From Symbiodinium sp. CCMP2592 (Eukaryota; Sar; Dinophyceae; Suessiales; Symbiodiniaceae): 64,000 nucleotides of DNA. Positions within the stretch are counted from its first letter, which is position 1; every line of letters starts with the position of its first letter. Position numbers and translations under genes: made by a program. Of this stretch, positions 1 through 12,100 are shown piece by piece. The stretch covers positions 372,001 through 436,000 of the forward strand of contig CAJNDT010002057.1 in NCBI GenBank assembly GCA_905221615.1. The letters are read 5' to 3'. The notes beneath the pieces were generated by a model. It saw nothing but the letters and a program-made list of their open reading frames with translations. It had not been told where the DNA came from and made no database searches.

Positions 1-1190
1 CGGGTTTAAGGTTTAGGGATTGGCGCTTGGGATTTAAAGGGATTCCGGGGTTTCTTTCTGCCAGGCTAGCTAAAATTAAATGTTTCTGTAAGGGGTGTAC
101 GGGCGTTTAGAAACGATGATGAACAATGAGATCGGGGCATTCCTGTAATGTAATCAGACCTCAGAATTAATATGCTGCCGTTGGTCTCAGATTGTCTCGC
201 GTTGTAACTATCCGTGTCCGTAACTTTCTGTGTCCGGATAATAGGTAGGGTTTACGGGATTAGGGTATTTGGGTACATGTATTCGCAATTCGGGAACAAG
301 GTTGTGGGGTGGAAGGCTTAGCATTAGAGTGATTCTTGTGGGCCTCGCGTTCCTCAAACCCTAAACCCTGCTTACGCGGTAGGATTCTTCGCGAATGACA
401 TGCTCAAACAAACCCACGAACTTAGTTTGTAGGCACAACCAAGTAGGCCAAGAGTGGCTCTACCACTAAATCTAGCTCTACATATACATATGAGTATCGG
501 GTCTAGATATACATGTACAGATATGTATACTCACACGAACCCGTGTGCGTGTGTATGTCTGCATGTGCGTGTGTGTATATATATATATATACACATGTAT
601 ATCTATAGTACAGATTTGGGCGCCCTCGTGGAAAAGACTGCTGAGGATGTAGACAGCCGTAAACCCTTTCGAGCCAAGAGACCAGTCCCAGTTTCTCCCC
701 GGCTTTCAGAAGATCCGCATGCCTGAGAACAGGATTTAGGACTTAGGGTTCATGACCTTACTTAAAGGGTCATGGGACTTAGTAACTGGGATAATAATTT
801 AGGTAACTATATTTATACTTACACATAACCCAGATTGAAATACTTATAACCTTATTTACTAAGTCCCCCGATCCTCCAAGTAAGCTTTAGGGCTTATAGA
901 GTCTTGGAGGATCATGCCCATGCTTGCCGCTCGCAGAGCTTAGGGCTTCGGGAGTTGTGGCTGAGGATACAAGCTCTCAGAGCTTTGTGTGTAATTAGGG
1001 TTCAGGGACTTAGGGTCTCGGCTTTTGGGTTGAGAGAACTTCCGAGTAGGCTTAGATGCCAGCGACTATTTTTGAAAGAACCTTACACCCAAAACCCCTA
1101 AAATCCGTAGCCCTTGAACCCGAAACCCTTTAACCTTTGAACCCTAAACTCTTTAGAACCCTACACCCTTGACCCTAAATTTTCAAACCT
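1..1190. other. Left-edge non-coding DNA
   Basis: No convincing exon was seen. The stretch carries scattered TTTAGGG/CCCTAAA-type motifs, a short TG/TA microsatellite near 540-600 and one palindromic element at 760-884. Small open frames here run through these repeats and were left out. Confidence 0.5.
760..884. repeat. MITE-like palindrome, family A
   Basis: The arms are of the type ACTTAAAGGGTCATGGGACT and AAGTCCC..GATCCTCCAAGTA. They are inverted copies separated by an AT-rich centre rich in TTATAA. The same family recurs at least a dozen times in the window. No protein is encoded. Confidence 0.75.
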
Positions 1191-1198
1191 CCCGACTC

Positions 1199-1245
1199 AG
1201 CGCCGAGGACCGTGCTGGCGCAAGGCGTTCTGCACATACGCGCCG
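1199..1245 (-). CDS. Candidate small exon, unknown protein
   Basis: On the minus strand, after an AG following CCCAGTGC, the frame reads SGFGAYVQNALRQHGPRR and then stop, with mostly G/C third positions. It lies just downstream (minus sense) of a family A palindrome. It is short, so it could be chance. No function is proposed. Confidence 0.25.
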
Positions 1246-1266
1246 AAGCCTGAGCTGCACTGGGAT

Positions 1267-1385
1267 TACTTGGAGGGTCGGGGGACTTAGTAAGTAGGTT
1301 GTAAGTAGACTTATAAGTGCCTTAAAAGGGACCCTAATTGGGGTTATGGTACGTATAAGTCTCTAAAATAACTACTTATCCCCCG
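1267..1385. repeat. MITE-like palindrome, family A
   Basis: Left arm TACTTGGAGGGTCGGGGGACT; the right arm (CTACTTATCCCCCGAGG) is more diverged. The centre holds the family's ACTTATAAGT and GGGGTTAT stretches. Confidence 0.6.
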
Positions 1386-1473
1386 AGGCTTATCGGGTTA
1401 AGGTTTTAAGTGTTTAAGGTTGAAGGGTTTGTAGGGTTGAAGGGTTTGGGGTACGGTTTAAGGGTTGGGATTA

Positions 1474-1581
1474 CCCTGAGAGTCCATGTACACATATAGA
1501 GATACATGGGCCCCAAAGTACCTATATAGGGCCTACATTAAGGCCAATGTATATACTATATGAGTACATGGACCCTTAGGG
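1474..1581. repeat. MITE-like palindrome, family D
   Basis: Inverted arms with core GTCCATGTAC / GTACATGGACCCTTAGGG surround an AT-rich centre containing GGGCCCCAAAGTACC. Related copies are at 2744, 10236, 39422 and 47026. Confidence 0.7.
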
Positions 1582-1639
1582 TTAGGGCTTATCGGGTTAA
1601 GGTTTAAAGTTAGGGTTGAATGGTTTGGGGTTTGGGGGT

Positions 1640-2060
1640 TTGGGGTTCCAGTGAAACTGGGTTCTTGTTTTATTAAGGGGTTTCATTTAACGTACTAATA
1701 GGGATCTACAGTGAATTCTACGATTTCCGTATTATCGTAACCTCAAGTAAATCCCATAACAAGAACCCAGGAATTGCATTGGGACTATGACTTCACCGGC
1801 TTCAGTGTTTAGGGTCTGAGTTGGATTTCAGAGCCGTTGAGTTCACCTTGAGCCCTGGAGCTACCAAAAGCTTTTTGTCAGGGCCCCGACAACTTCGATG
1901 CTAGGGCTAGGGCGTATAGTAAGTAAGTTACAACTCCATGTTCATGTAGGAACCTGATTAAGAAACCCTGACCCCATTACCCCACAATAGTAGGATTCAT
2001 GTAAGGAACCCCAATAAAGGCCCAAGGTTTCTTGATCAGGTTCCTACATTAACAGGCAGG
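1640..2060. repeat. Two further palindromic elements
   Basis: One (about 1650-1770) has arms CTGGGTTCTTGTTTTATTA and an inverted AACAAGAACCCAG. The other (about 1945-2055) has arms TGTAGGAACCTGATTAAGAAA and TTTCTTGATCAGGTTCCTACA. Both are single members here, built like the other MITE-like families, and non-coding. Confidence 0.6.
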
Positions 2061-2743
2061 CTACGGGTTCTCCACCCCGAAACCCGTATCTGCCCTTCAG
2101 CGTAAGTCCCAACACCCTTAACTGCCCCAAACCCTGTAACCCCAATACCCCCAAGCGCTGGAGCTCAAAGGAAAGCTCTGAAACCTCAACCTTGAGCTGT
2201 CACCCGAAGTCCCGAATCCTCTTGGATGATCGAGGAAGTTGGTAAGACACAACTTATCATTACCCTAACCCCAAAAACAAGTAACCAGGATGGCCCGACA
2301 CCTATAAAAGGCTATTGTTCTACATACTTTTATTTTTGGGGTCCAAGTACTTACGACGAAACTTAAAGCTGCCATGGAACGCTCACGCTCCCGGCCGCCC
2401 GCAAGCTGGTCGTTGAAGCTGGCGGCGGCCAGTGGCCGACCTGAATCGCTCTTCACGCTGCTTTGGCCCCAAACCCGAACTGCTTACGGTTTCGTTCGAG
2501 CTTGGCCTGAACCCCAAACCCCTAAACCGTTGTAGGTTATTCCTGATATTTCATTCAAACTCGAACTCTGAACTAAAAGTCCTAGCCTGGAAGCTTAGCA
2601 GTTTGGGGTTTACGGCTCAAGGTTTAGGATTTTTGGGGTAGTTCAGGGTTGATTTCTACGGCTTTGGGGCGAGGCTTCACACTTTAAGGTTTGCGGGCTT
2701 CGGGCTCGATCTATCCTCCCCCCAGACCCTGGATTGCAGCATT

Positions 2744-2852
2744 CCCTAAGTGTCCATGTGCCCAAATAGTATGCACTTTGGCCTTGAAACGGTTCCTATC
2801 ATAGATACTTTGGGCCAAGGTACATACTAGTTGGGCACATGCACCCTTAGGG
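2744..2852. repeat. MITE-like palindrome, family D
   Basis: Arms CCCTAAGTGTCCATGTGCCC and GGGCACATGCACCCTTAGGG are inverted copies, with ACTTTGGCC / GGCCAAGGTAC inside. Non-coding. Confidence 0.75.
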
Positions 2853-3608
2853 ATTCTGTGGGGCTATCTACTTTACTTGCTGGCATGCAATCGAAAAAAC
2901 GGAAACATGGTAGCCGAAACAAACAGTATCCTCCAAGGCCAAGGTAAGGACACTTGGGAAACGCCTATGACACCCTGTAGAACTTCTACACGGTAGAACC
3001 CCTTGCAACATCAAGCTTTACATATCCCTACCATCCAGGGTCTGTGTACCCCAAACTCTAGACCCTAAACCCTCCGCCCAACAAACTCTACAAGCCTTAT
3101 ACCCCAAGACTCTGAAGCCCTGAACGATACAACTTCCTTAGGCCCCCAACCCTTACAACCCTGTGCACGAAACCCAATGAAACCCCTCTTAAAACCGTTT
3201 AAACCCGATAAACCAAACCCTACTAAACACACCCTCAAGCCCAAACCCTTATGAAACCCTACGAGCCCCATAAAGCCTATAATACAGAGGCCTTGATAAT
3301 TTGAAAAGGGTTTTGGGGTATAGTATACTGGAACTATGATAAGGAACCCCAAAATAGTATTGGTACTTACTTGGCTAGGCTCCTACATTACAGTAGCAAA
3401 CCCTTTAAAACCCTATGAAACCCTGCGAGCCCCCTACATACGTACTTTAGGGCCAAAGTCAAGACTAGTTGGGTACATGGACTGTAGAGCCCTTATAGTT
3501 AGAACCCCTCTCGTATCTCTTGAAGGAACCCTTAAAGGATCCCTATTTTGGGCACTTGGACCCCTAAAGGATCCCTATTTTGGGTACATGGACTCCTAGG
3601 GAAGGTAG

Positions 3609-3678
3609 GGTCCTGGCCCAGCAGATGTTCGAGCTCCAGGAGATCCCGGCTACGTCGGGCCGGGAGTTTACATACCCC
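3609..3678 (+). CDS. Candidate exon, unknown protein
   Basis: After an AG the frame reads VLAQQMFELQEIPATSGREF and continues TYP, followed by a possible GT donor at 3679. Third positions are almost all G or C, unlike the flanks. It follows a family D-type repeat. No family is recognised. Confidence 0.4.
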
Positions 3679-3699
3679 GTTACCTCGGAAGAAACCCCT

Positions 3700-3733
3700 T
3701 TAGGGTTTAGGGTTTAGGGTTTAGGGTTTAGGG
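3700..3733 (+). repeat. Short TTTAGGG tandem tract
   Basis: About five consecutive telomere-type TTTAGGG units. They sit internally, far from any sequence end, and similar short tracts occur in both orientations across the window, so this is interstitial rather than a chromosome end. Confidence 0.85.
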
Positions 3734-3755
3734 GGAGAGGGTCCAAATGAAGCCT

Positions 3756-3908
3756 TACTTGAAGGATCATGGGACTTAGTATACTTGGAGGATCATGGGA
3801 CTTAGTATGTACGGTTATAAGTAGTACCTAATGGGGGTTATAAGTGATTATAGGTATAGTTACCCTAGTTATAACCCTACTTGCTCAGTCCCATGATCCT
3901 CCAAGTAA
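3756..3908. repeat. MITE-like palindrome, family A (arm duplicated)
   Basis: The left arm TACTTGAAGGATCATGGGAC is followed about 25 bp later by a second near-identical arm. The right arm is CCCATGATCCTCCAAGTA. The doubled arm suggests partial duplication or nested insertion. Confidence 0.75.
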
Positions 3909-3909
3909 G

Positions 3910-6088
3910 GGTGTAGGGTTTAGGGTTTAGGGCTTTAGGGAGTGCCTCGGATTTAGTACTTTAGGGTTTAGGGCTTTTGAGGGGTCTTCCTTGAAGGCTT
4001 ACCCTAAAGGCTTAGAGGGCTGCTTCGTTTGAGTATGGGGTAGGGTTTAGGGTGTGGGTTTAAGGTTGAGGGGTTTAAGGGGTTTAGGGGCTAAGGTTTA
4101 AAGTTTTTCGGTTTATGCTTAAGAATCAGGGTTTGGAAATGCTTCCTCAAGGATTTCCTTAGGGGCTCCTTATAAGGGTACCATAAGGGTCTTTAATTAA
4201 GGGCTCTTTTAAGGCTTGCTTGGAGGGGCTCTGTTTGAGGGTTCCTTCAAGAGTTCCTTTACGGGGTCCTTTAACACCCGTTTCGGGGCTCGAAGGGCTT
4301 CTGAAAAGGATTCCTAGAAGGGCCAGCGACAGGATTCCGTTCAAGGTTCCTCTAAGCTTCTAAACCCTTAACCCCTAAACCCTAAACCCCCAAACCCTAT
4401 AAACCATATACGATGATTAGGCCCTTGGACCCAGGAGTTCATGCAAAGTTTGTGGCAACTTCAGTTCTGTGTCCAGGTGTGGAGGGCCCACTGGCAAACC
4501 CCTGAACTGGCCCACAACCCTAACTAGACCTAAGAGTAACCTAGGAATAAAAAGGGTGCCCCTTTTTGGTTTAAAGGGGTTTATAAGGGAACCTAAGCCT
4601 CAAAAAAGAGAATAAGGGCCTACTCTGGGTCCTAGTAAACTTAACCTACATCCACCGATAAGCTGCGTATTGTGTTCTGATGTCTCGGGTTCCTTGATCC
4701 ACGACTCCAGAGCCAGCGCTTAAAACATACGCCAAAAGAACATCCGAGAGCAATTTGTACGGTTGACGGCTGAAGGGCGTGACGGTTTAGACCCTTTCGG
4801 ACTGTAGGGCTTCCAGGACTTAGAGTTTGGGGTTTAAGGTTTAGGGTTCAGGGGCTTCGGGTGTAGGGGTTTACGACTTAGGATTCAGTTCCTGAGACTC
4901 TGGGCGATCAAGGAGTAAGCCTAGGACCCTGGTCAGCGTCTGTCCTGACGGAGGCAATACCTTCAATGCACAATGGGGCCTCAGTACTTCATGATATGTC
5001 TTTCTGTGGTACAGATAGGTGATAGGAGTGTCCAACTAATTAATCTTCTGCTGTACTCGTCCCGGAAACCCCGTTCTGTGGCTTATGAGCGGCATTTATG
5101 AGCAGCCGAGATGCTCTGAACAGTGCACGGCACGACGTGGTCGAAGGTGCCGCGAAGCCTTGGCTAACTTTTAGTCTCCTTATGTATGTTCATATAGAAA
5201 CCCAAAAAGCGAAAGTCCCAACCCTTTTTGCGTCAGGACTTGTGCAATCGCCTGAATACAAAGTCCCAACCCTAAACCCTAAAAGCCCTAAAACCCGAAA
5301 CCCGTAAACCCTAAACCCTCAATCCTTAATTCTAAAACCCCAACCAGAAGAACGGCCAGGAAGCAACGACACAAAGGCGACGCTGCTGCCACGAACCTTG
5401 AAGACCAGTCGTGCCAGCGCCTGGCTCTGGGTTCAGGGTTTTTAGGGTTTAAGGGTCTTTAAGGTTTAAGGGTTTGTAGGGTTCAGGGCTTTTAGGGTTT
5501 AGGGTTTAGGGCTTTTAGGGTTTAGGGCTTTTAAGGCTTAGGGTTTGTAGGGTTTAGGGCTTTTAGGGTCTAGGGCTTTTAGGGTTTAGGGTTTCGGGTT
5601 TTAGGGTTGTCCCTGCCTTACATGAAGGGTCAGGGGACCTGGTAAGTAGGTAATACGTAGACTTATAAGTAACTTGCTAAGTCCGCCCACCCTCCAAGGA
5701 AGAAGGACATCATATTAAGGAGCCCTGAACACATGATGATTAGGGTCGGGCTTAGTGTGTCTACACGGTCCCTTTGCGGGATTTTGCTGCACGACGGTCG
5801 TCCATCGACGAGTGTGTAAGAGTTCAAGAAAATCAGGCACCCATGTATAGGCCCAGAAGTAGTAGGATACTGCTTGGATGGACCCTAAGTTCCAGCAACA
5901 AAGCTCTACTTGTGCCAAAAGCTTGAAGTTTAGTTGTTATCCCATGACCCGCCCTGAATACCCCGAACCCAACGAAAGCAGTCAGGGCAACCCTAAACCC
6001 GAAATCCCTAAATCCGAAACCCCAAACCCACTCAACCCCTAAACCCCCAAACCCTAAACCCCTAAACCCCAAGAGCTCCGATTCCGAC
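3910..6088. other. Mostly non-coding, telomere-like repeats, few exon candidates
   Basis: The DNA is rich in degenerate TTTAGGG (notably 5430-5610). Possible minus-strand coding islands lie near 4650-4722 (frame ALALESWIKEPETSEH) and 5341-5427 (QSQALARLVFKVRGSS). They are downstream of the rhodopsin-like exons and might be its 3' exons, but splice phases were not resolved. Confidence 0.35.
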
Positions 6089-6153
6089 CTGGTGGTTCTG
6101 GTAGGACCGGATGGAGGCGAAGAGTATGCTCAGAGTCATCTTGCAGCCCATGC
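6089..6153 (-). CDS. Rhodopsin-like exon, helix G with lysine
   Basis: 65 nt, entered in phase 1 after GAGAG and ended by CAG before GTCGGA. It encodes MGCKMTLSILFASIRSYQ and a few more residues. Lys follows GMGC and is at the spacing expected for the retinal-binding lysine when joined to the exon ending at 6962. The residue four before it is Gly instead of the usual Asp. Confidence 0.58.
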
Positions 6154-9100
6154 CTCTCATTGCTTTCCCGGGTTTAAGGCGAGGGTCTCAGCGTTGTGGG
6201 TTTACTTACCTTTGGTTAGTAGGGAATGGAAGAATGGTAGTAATAGTAGTTATCAGTGTACCCCATCCCTCCATTCCCTACCTAGACTAAGCAAAGGTAA
6301 GTTTATGGTTTAGGGGTTGAGGGTTTAGGGACCCCTTTTCCCTTTATAGCGGTTAGAGTCAAGAAAACAAGCTTGGTTGAGGGAGTGGTTTAGGGTTTAG
6401 CGCTTGCAGCCCATACCTGTCTTTGCTCTCACACCCACTGACTTCGGGTTGAAGGCTTAGGTGCAGAGTTTAGGGGTTTAAGATAGAATTCCCAAACCCA
6501 TAAAAAGTAATTCCCTGGTTTAATGAACAAGGGAACTACATTGGTCAGTCTAGGTAGGGCTTAAGATAACCTGCCTCATAGCTGCAGCTGTAAACCCACA
6601 TGCCATACGCCTGCTAAGCAGAGAAGCGGCGACCTTTACCACAGGCATGACTACTTACCCAGAGGGTCCATATATACTACCACCATGGAATAAGGCCGCA
6701 AAAGACCATCCCAATTCTGGTTTGCGGTACCTAATTCCATAATAGTAGTGTATATAGACCCTCTTGGTTATGATGATACGACATGTTACAAGTAGTTACA
6801 CCTAGTCGGTCATTTCACCAGAGCAAGAGAAGATCTTCCTTGCTTTGAACCCTGAGCTCCACAAGAGGCCCGAAAACCCCAAACCCTAAAACATTAAAAC
6901 CCTAAAGCCCTACATCCCCCAAAGCCGCAACCCTAAAACCCTCGAAGAACGGCCAAGAGGCCCATGAGAGTGTAGCAAAGCATCTCGGTCGAGAAGTCCA
7001 TAGCACCGGCGGCTGCGAGGAGGTAGACGACGCCATAGAGGCCGAAGACCTGGACAAGGTTTAGGATGTTTGCATTTTTGTGCGGGGTTGGAGAAAGGGG
7101 GGGTGGGTGGTACAGCATTCTCGGAATCCCAAAACAATACTTGCCCCAGGCCCTAAACACGAGCAAAACCGAACTTCGGATAATATAGGCCCTGGATGAT
7201 TAGAATAGGGTTCTGGGGGCAGATTATACTGTAATTATAACAATAATAAGGAACCTCCGAATTGTATAGGTAAATGTTAATTAGTCCGAGCGACCCCGAT
7301 GAGCAGCAGCACGGCACTGATGCGCGCACGTCGGCAAGGAGCTTCCTCGGGGGCCTCCTTCCTCAGATTACGGTCATGTAGAGGTTTAGGGGTTTAAGGG
7401 TTTAGGGGTTCATAGGATGTAAGGGCTTATAGGGTTTAGGGGTGTAGGAGTTTAGGGGTTTAGAGGTTTAGGCTTTAGGGCTGTAGAGTTGCCTTGTTGT
7501 TAGACGCTGCTAGTTGCTATTTAATCTCCAGAGAATCAGCTTTTGGCTTAGGGCTGTTAGGGTCCCTGCCTGGTTCGAAGCTCAAGGGTCTGGGCTTACC
7601 CATAGGCCCCGTGTTCCGTTTGGGGGGTTCATATGTAGAACCCTAAAAGGTAATACCAAAAAGAAACTACTAGGGGGATTGTGGGTAGTCTAAGGTATCG
7701 AGGTTCAAGCCTACATTCGGGACCAGGCAACTGATAGAAAGTGGCTGGGGCCGAATCTAGGGGCCTGATATACTTAGAACAGGATTTTTGGGGGGGTACA
7801 TTCTAGTCTAATGTATATCAAAACAAGGAACCCCAAAAAATCATGTTGGTAACTCTGCAGGCTTCTATAGGTTCTATAGTGCCTGCAGGGAAGCCACCTA
7901 CAGAGCTCATGACGCAGAAGAAGGTTCGCAACGAACGTGCAAGGGTTCCGGGGTTTCACGTTGAATTGTGTAAGACTCCCTGGGTTGAGGGCTCTACTTA
8001 AAGGGTCATGGGACTTACTAACTAGGGTTCTAAATAAGGTAACTATACGTATCACTTATAGCCCCAATTAGGGTACTTATAACCGTACTTACTAAGTCCC
8101 ATGATCCTCCAAGTAGGGTTCTAGGTTTCAGGTTAAGTTGGTTACTTTGTATCTCATGATGCAGGCTGCCCATGGGTTCCTCTGCAAGCACTTCCCGGCG
8201 ACAGGGCCGGCTTCCCTGAAATTTGCGGCACGCCGTGAGAGTTGTTGACTCTCGGGTGGGGTCTGAGGATCCGGAGTTGTTCTTGCGGGTCTGTGTCAAG
8301 CGACTGTTGTGAATTACGGTGGCTCATACCTGAAGGCCCTTTAGGGTTTAGGGTTTAGGGTTTAGGCAAAACTCGATGCTAATTCGGCTCCCCCCTAGCA
8401 GTCACGGGATTTCACTCTTCCTATTGTTCATGCTTCAGAAGAACAGCAAAAAAAACTAACAAAGGGCATACCTGGAACCCCAAGCACACAAACTCTGTCA
8501 ACCGCCTTTGCAAAACCCTTCCAGGAAGCTAGCTTCAAAGCCAGGCATCAGAAAGGTGCGCACCCATCCCATCATACGATCCTGGCAAAAGATCGACGAC
8601 AGGAGCCCTGAACACTGTAAGGCCGGGTTTCGGCATCTTGAACACGTAAATACGCATCCGGGGAACAAAGTTCAGGTTTGAGGGTGTAGCGTTCTCAAAA
8701 CCGAGCGCAGGAATCATAGCACAACTCGTACTGGCTCATTTGCAGCACTCGTCGTCTGTCCATTCGAAGTGAGAAACGATCGCTTCGTGGAACGAGCCAC
8801 ACGAGCAGCCGCCGGGCTTAGACTAAGAATTCGTGGTGGCGGTGGCTGAGGTGGTGCCCGTTGTTGTTGTAGCAGTGCAGAGGCAGTCGTCGAGATTCCA
8901 TCAAAAACGGCAAATGCCATCGGGGTCGTTGTAATCAGCGTTGTTCCGGGGCTCAGCTCAGCTTCAAATTACGAAGTTCGAATGGAAGCGCAGGCCACTG
9001 CACTGAGAGTGTAGGGTTTAGAGTATTAGGGTCCTTCGAAATTTTTTCGATGTGCGCATGATAGTGCTTGCAAGAGATCGAAGAAACACTTTTCCGACTC

Positions 9101-12100
9101 ATTCGGTGGCGTAACCAAAACCCCAGCCTTGCAGGCAGTATGCTGAACCCGTGGGACTCTGCAAGCCCTACCTGGAGCCCTATAGCAACCAAGGCACCTT
9201 CCTCCAAGGCACGTGTATCCATCTAAATTGCTTAAGAGTCATCTTCCTCGTACAAGTACATGCATGTGCTCTGGTTACTCCCCAGTACTCCTGAGATGTG
9301 CCAAGATTCCGAGGCCCAGCCGTAGGCGACGAAAGTCCCGGCAATCAGCAGATAGCGGAGGTGGGAATTCCTCGCCGGGCCAACATGACAGGTTCACAAA
9401 GCAGGGGGCCCTAAGCTGCAAGAACTTCTAGGTAAGGTATCCTAAACCCTGCACCCTTCCACACGGAAAGCAGTGATGCTGGAAGGACATCAGATCTTCC
9501 TGCCCCAACTGTCTGTGTGCACGGATGGCAACAGAGATTTTGCTGAAATAAAGCAAACCGAATATGAGGGCCTTAATCATCAGAATAGGTTCCTGAAGGG
9601 CTCTTTAAAGCGTTCTGGAACGGTTACTATAAGGGTTCAATGATGCAGGGACCTTATCCGTTGGAATAGGGTATTGAGTGAAGGGAAAACTACCACCCCT
9701 GTTTCAAACCTTTAACATTGGGATCCCTTCGGAACTTCGGCAGTGTTTTTCTCATAACTCTTGTTCGTCATGGAAAAACTCCAGATTGAACCCTGCGACA
9801 CCACCCTAAACCCTAAATCAAACCCTAAACCCTGCACTAACCTCTGAACCCCTAGGACCTAAGCTACAACAATCCACCAGGGCTCTCTACAAAGAGGGCC
9901 GCCCAGGAGACGAGGATGTAGCCATTCGTGGCCAAGATCGGACCTGGCTTGGGAAGACAGGAACAGAAGAACAAATCCGAAACCCAAGACCCCGAAACTC
10001 CAAACGCAAAACCCTCAACTGTCCAGGTCTTCAGAGGTTCGGGTATCAAGGTCCGGGGGCATGAGGTCTTCAGATCTCGGTGCGTAGGGCGTTTGTATAT
10101 GTTTTTGTTTTTTGGCTGTGGGTTCTAGAGCCTTAGGAGGCCTAGAAGAAGGACTGGGACGGTCCAAGGTTCGCGCAGGATGTGCAGGGGCAACTTATCA
10201 CTTCGAAGGTCAGGCTTCCTGCAAGAACCCAATCCCAAAGGGTCCATGTAGTTACCAAAAAAGGCAAATACTTTGGCCTTAAAGTAGTCCCTATATAGGT
10301 ACTTTGGTGCCAAAGTCTATACCGTTTTGGCACATGGACCCTTGACAGTTTAACAGCGCTTCTTCTTGCTAATCGCTTCAGCTCTTCTGGGTTGGACCCG
10401 CGGAAGATTGCAAGGACAACTTCGACCCGTATTCTGCATCCGAGAGCCTTCAACGTAGCGAAACCACTACTTTCATGAGTTAAGAATGGCGTAACAGAAG
10501 TATCAGCACACGAACATTGCCGCATGTGTGTGTGTGTGTGTGTTCATACACATGTACAGATAACATACAGATATACATGTGTGTATCTGCGTATACACCT
10601 GCATATGTGTGGATCACCGAGATAGCTGGCTACCCAGCAAGTAAGTGTGCATGTATGTATGCATGCATGTATCTTCGCAGGTGGATACGTCATACAAGTG
10701 TGTGTGTGTGTACATATATATATATACACACACATACATACACATTTACTTATTTGCACATATACAGATACACTCATATACATATATAACATAAAAAGCA
10801 TGCAGATACGACAAGCTTAAGGAGTCTTCTTGCCCCCAAACCCCAGACCCCAAGCGGCCTAGCGCTTCGGACAGGGGCCGGTTCAGCCCTGCACAGCAGG
10901 TCAGGAGCAGCCTCAGATTCGGCAGGTTGAGGGTTGAGGGGCTAGGGTTTTGGGTTTAGAGGTTTATGGTTTAGGGTTTAGGGATTTATGGTTTAGGGTT
11001 TAGGGGTTTATGGTTTAGGGTTTAGGGGTTTATGGTTTAGGGTTTCGGGTTTAGGGTTCAGGGTTTAGGTTATAGGTCTTAGGGTTTTGCTGAGTTGTAT
11101 ACGGCTCAGTCTCCGTAACTCTCACTCACTCACAAGTCATTTAGATAAACCACCGGAAGCACTTCAACTACCCAAGAATGTTGCGCATGTCTACTACTTC
11201 TGGCCATGTCTGGTGCTGCTGACTGAGTGGCATCAGGGGCACATCCACGAGCCAGCTGGCGTATCCTGAGTTCACAGCTCAACACCCTCCGAAACTCGCA
11301 TTCAGTCACTATTTCACAGTATGGCTCGGATTTAGCAGCCGAACCCTGACGTCCAACCTCACAAATCTCGAGCCTTATCCATACATAGCACATATACCTG
11401 TCTGTGTATACATATACAGATAACACATACACACAACCGAAACCTTTCAGCCCTACACCAAAGTTGAAAGCCATAAACACCTCAAGAAGACCGGGACCTA
11501 TTAATTTGGGACTCACCAGCCAGATCCTTGAAGCCAGGATCTTTGAAAACTCTACGAAAACACGCAACGCCTGCCATCAGCTGGACGGTTTAGGGCTTAT
11601 TAGGGTTGATTTGAGCCATCCCTTGAAACTTTCTCATTCAAAGGTCTATTGTTCAAAGGGCTGCAGTTAAGGCGATCGCCCTTGCCCCTGGACATGACCC
11701 TGATTACCCAATTTCTCTGCAAAGCGAAATGCACACCAGAACGATCACTCAATTCCTCCTGCAATGACCACTGATTCACTTGCAACACCCTAAACTGAAC
11801 TCTGAAATCAAATAATGTCGCCAGTGCGCGGATAGTAAAGACCGGCACGCCATGTGCGACATGAACCCACGGTAGCGGTGTCCACCTTCAGAAGAGATAC
11901 CATGGTTAGCTCACCAGGATTTCGGATCTAAGGGAGTTGTGAGATCCCACAGAGCCAGCGATTCGAGTTCAGGGATTTTAAGGCTTGGGGCCTGATTAGA
12001 GTTTTAAAGGATAAAGCTCGCGGGCCCCTCAGTTCAAAGGATTGCAGCGTGGATCCATGCCGTTCACCGTTGGGTCGGTGGGAGCAACCCCAAACAACAC

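Noticed and set aside
3700..3733. Possible telomere or chromosome end
   Set aside because: The tract is short, internal, flanked by unique DNA, and similar tracts occur in both orientations throughout.
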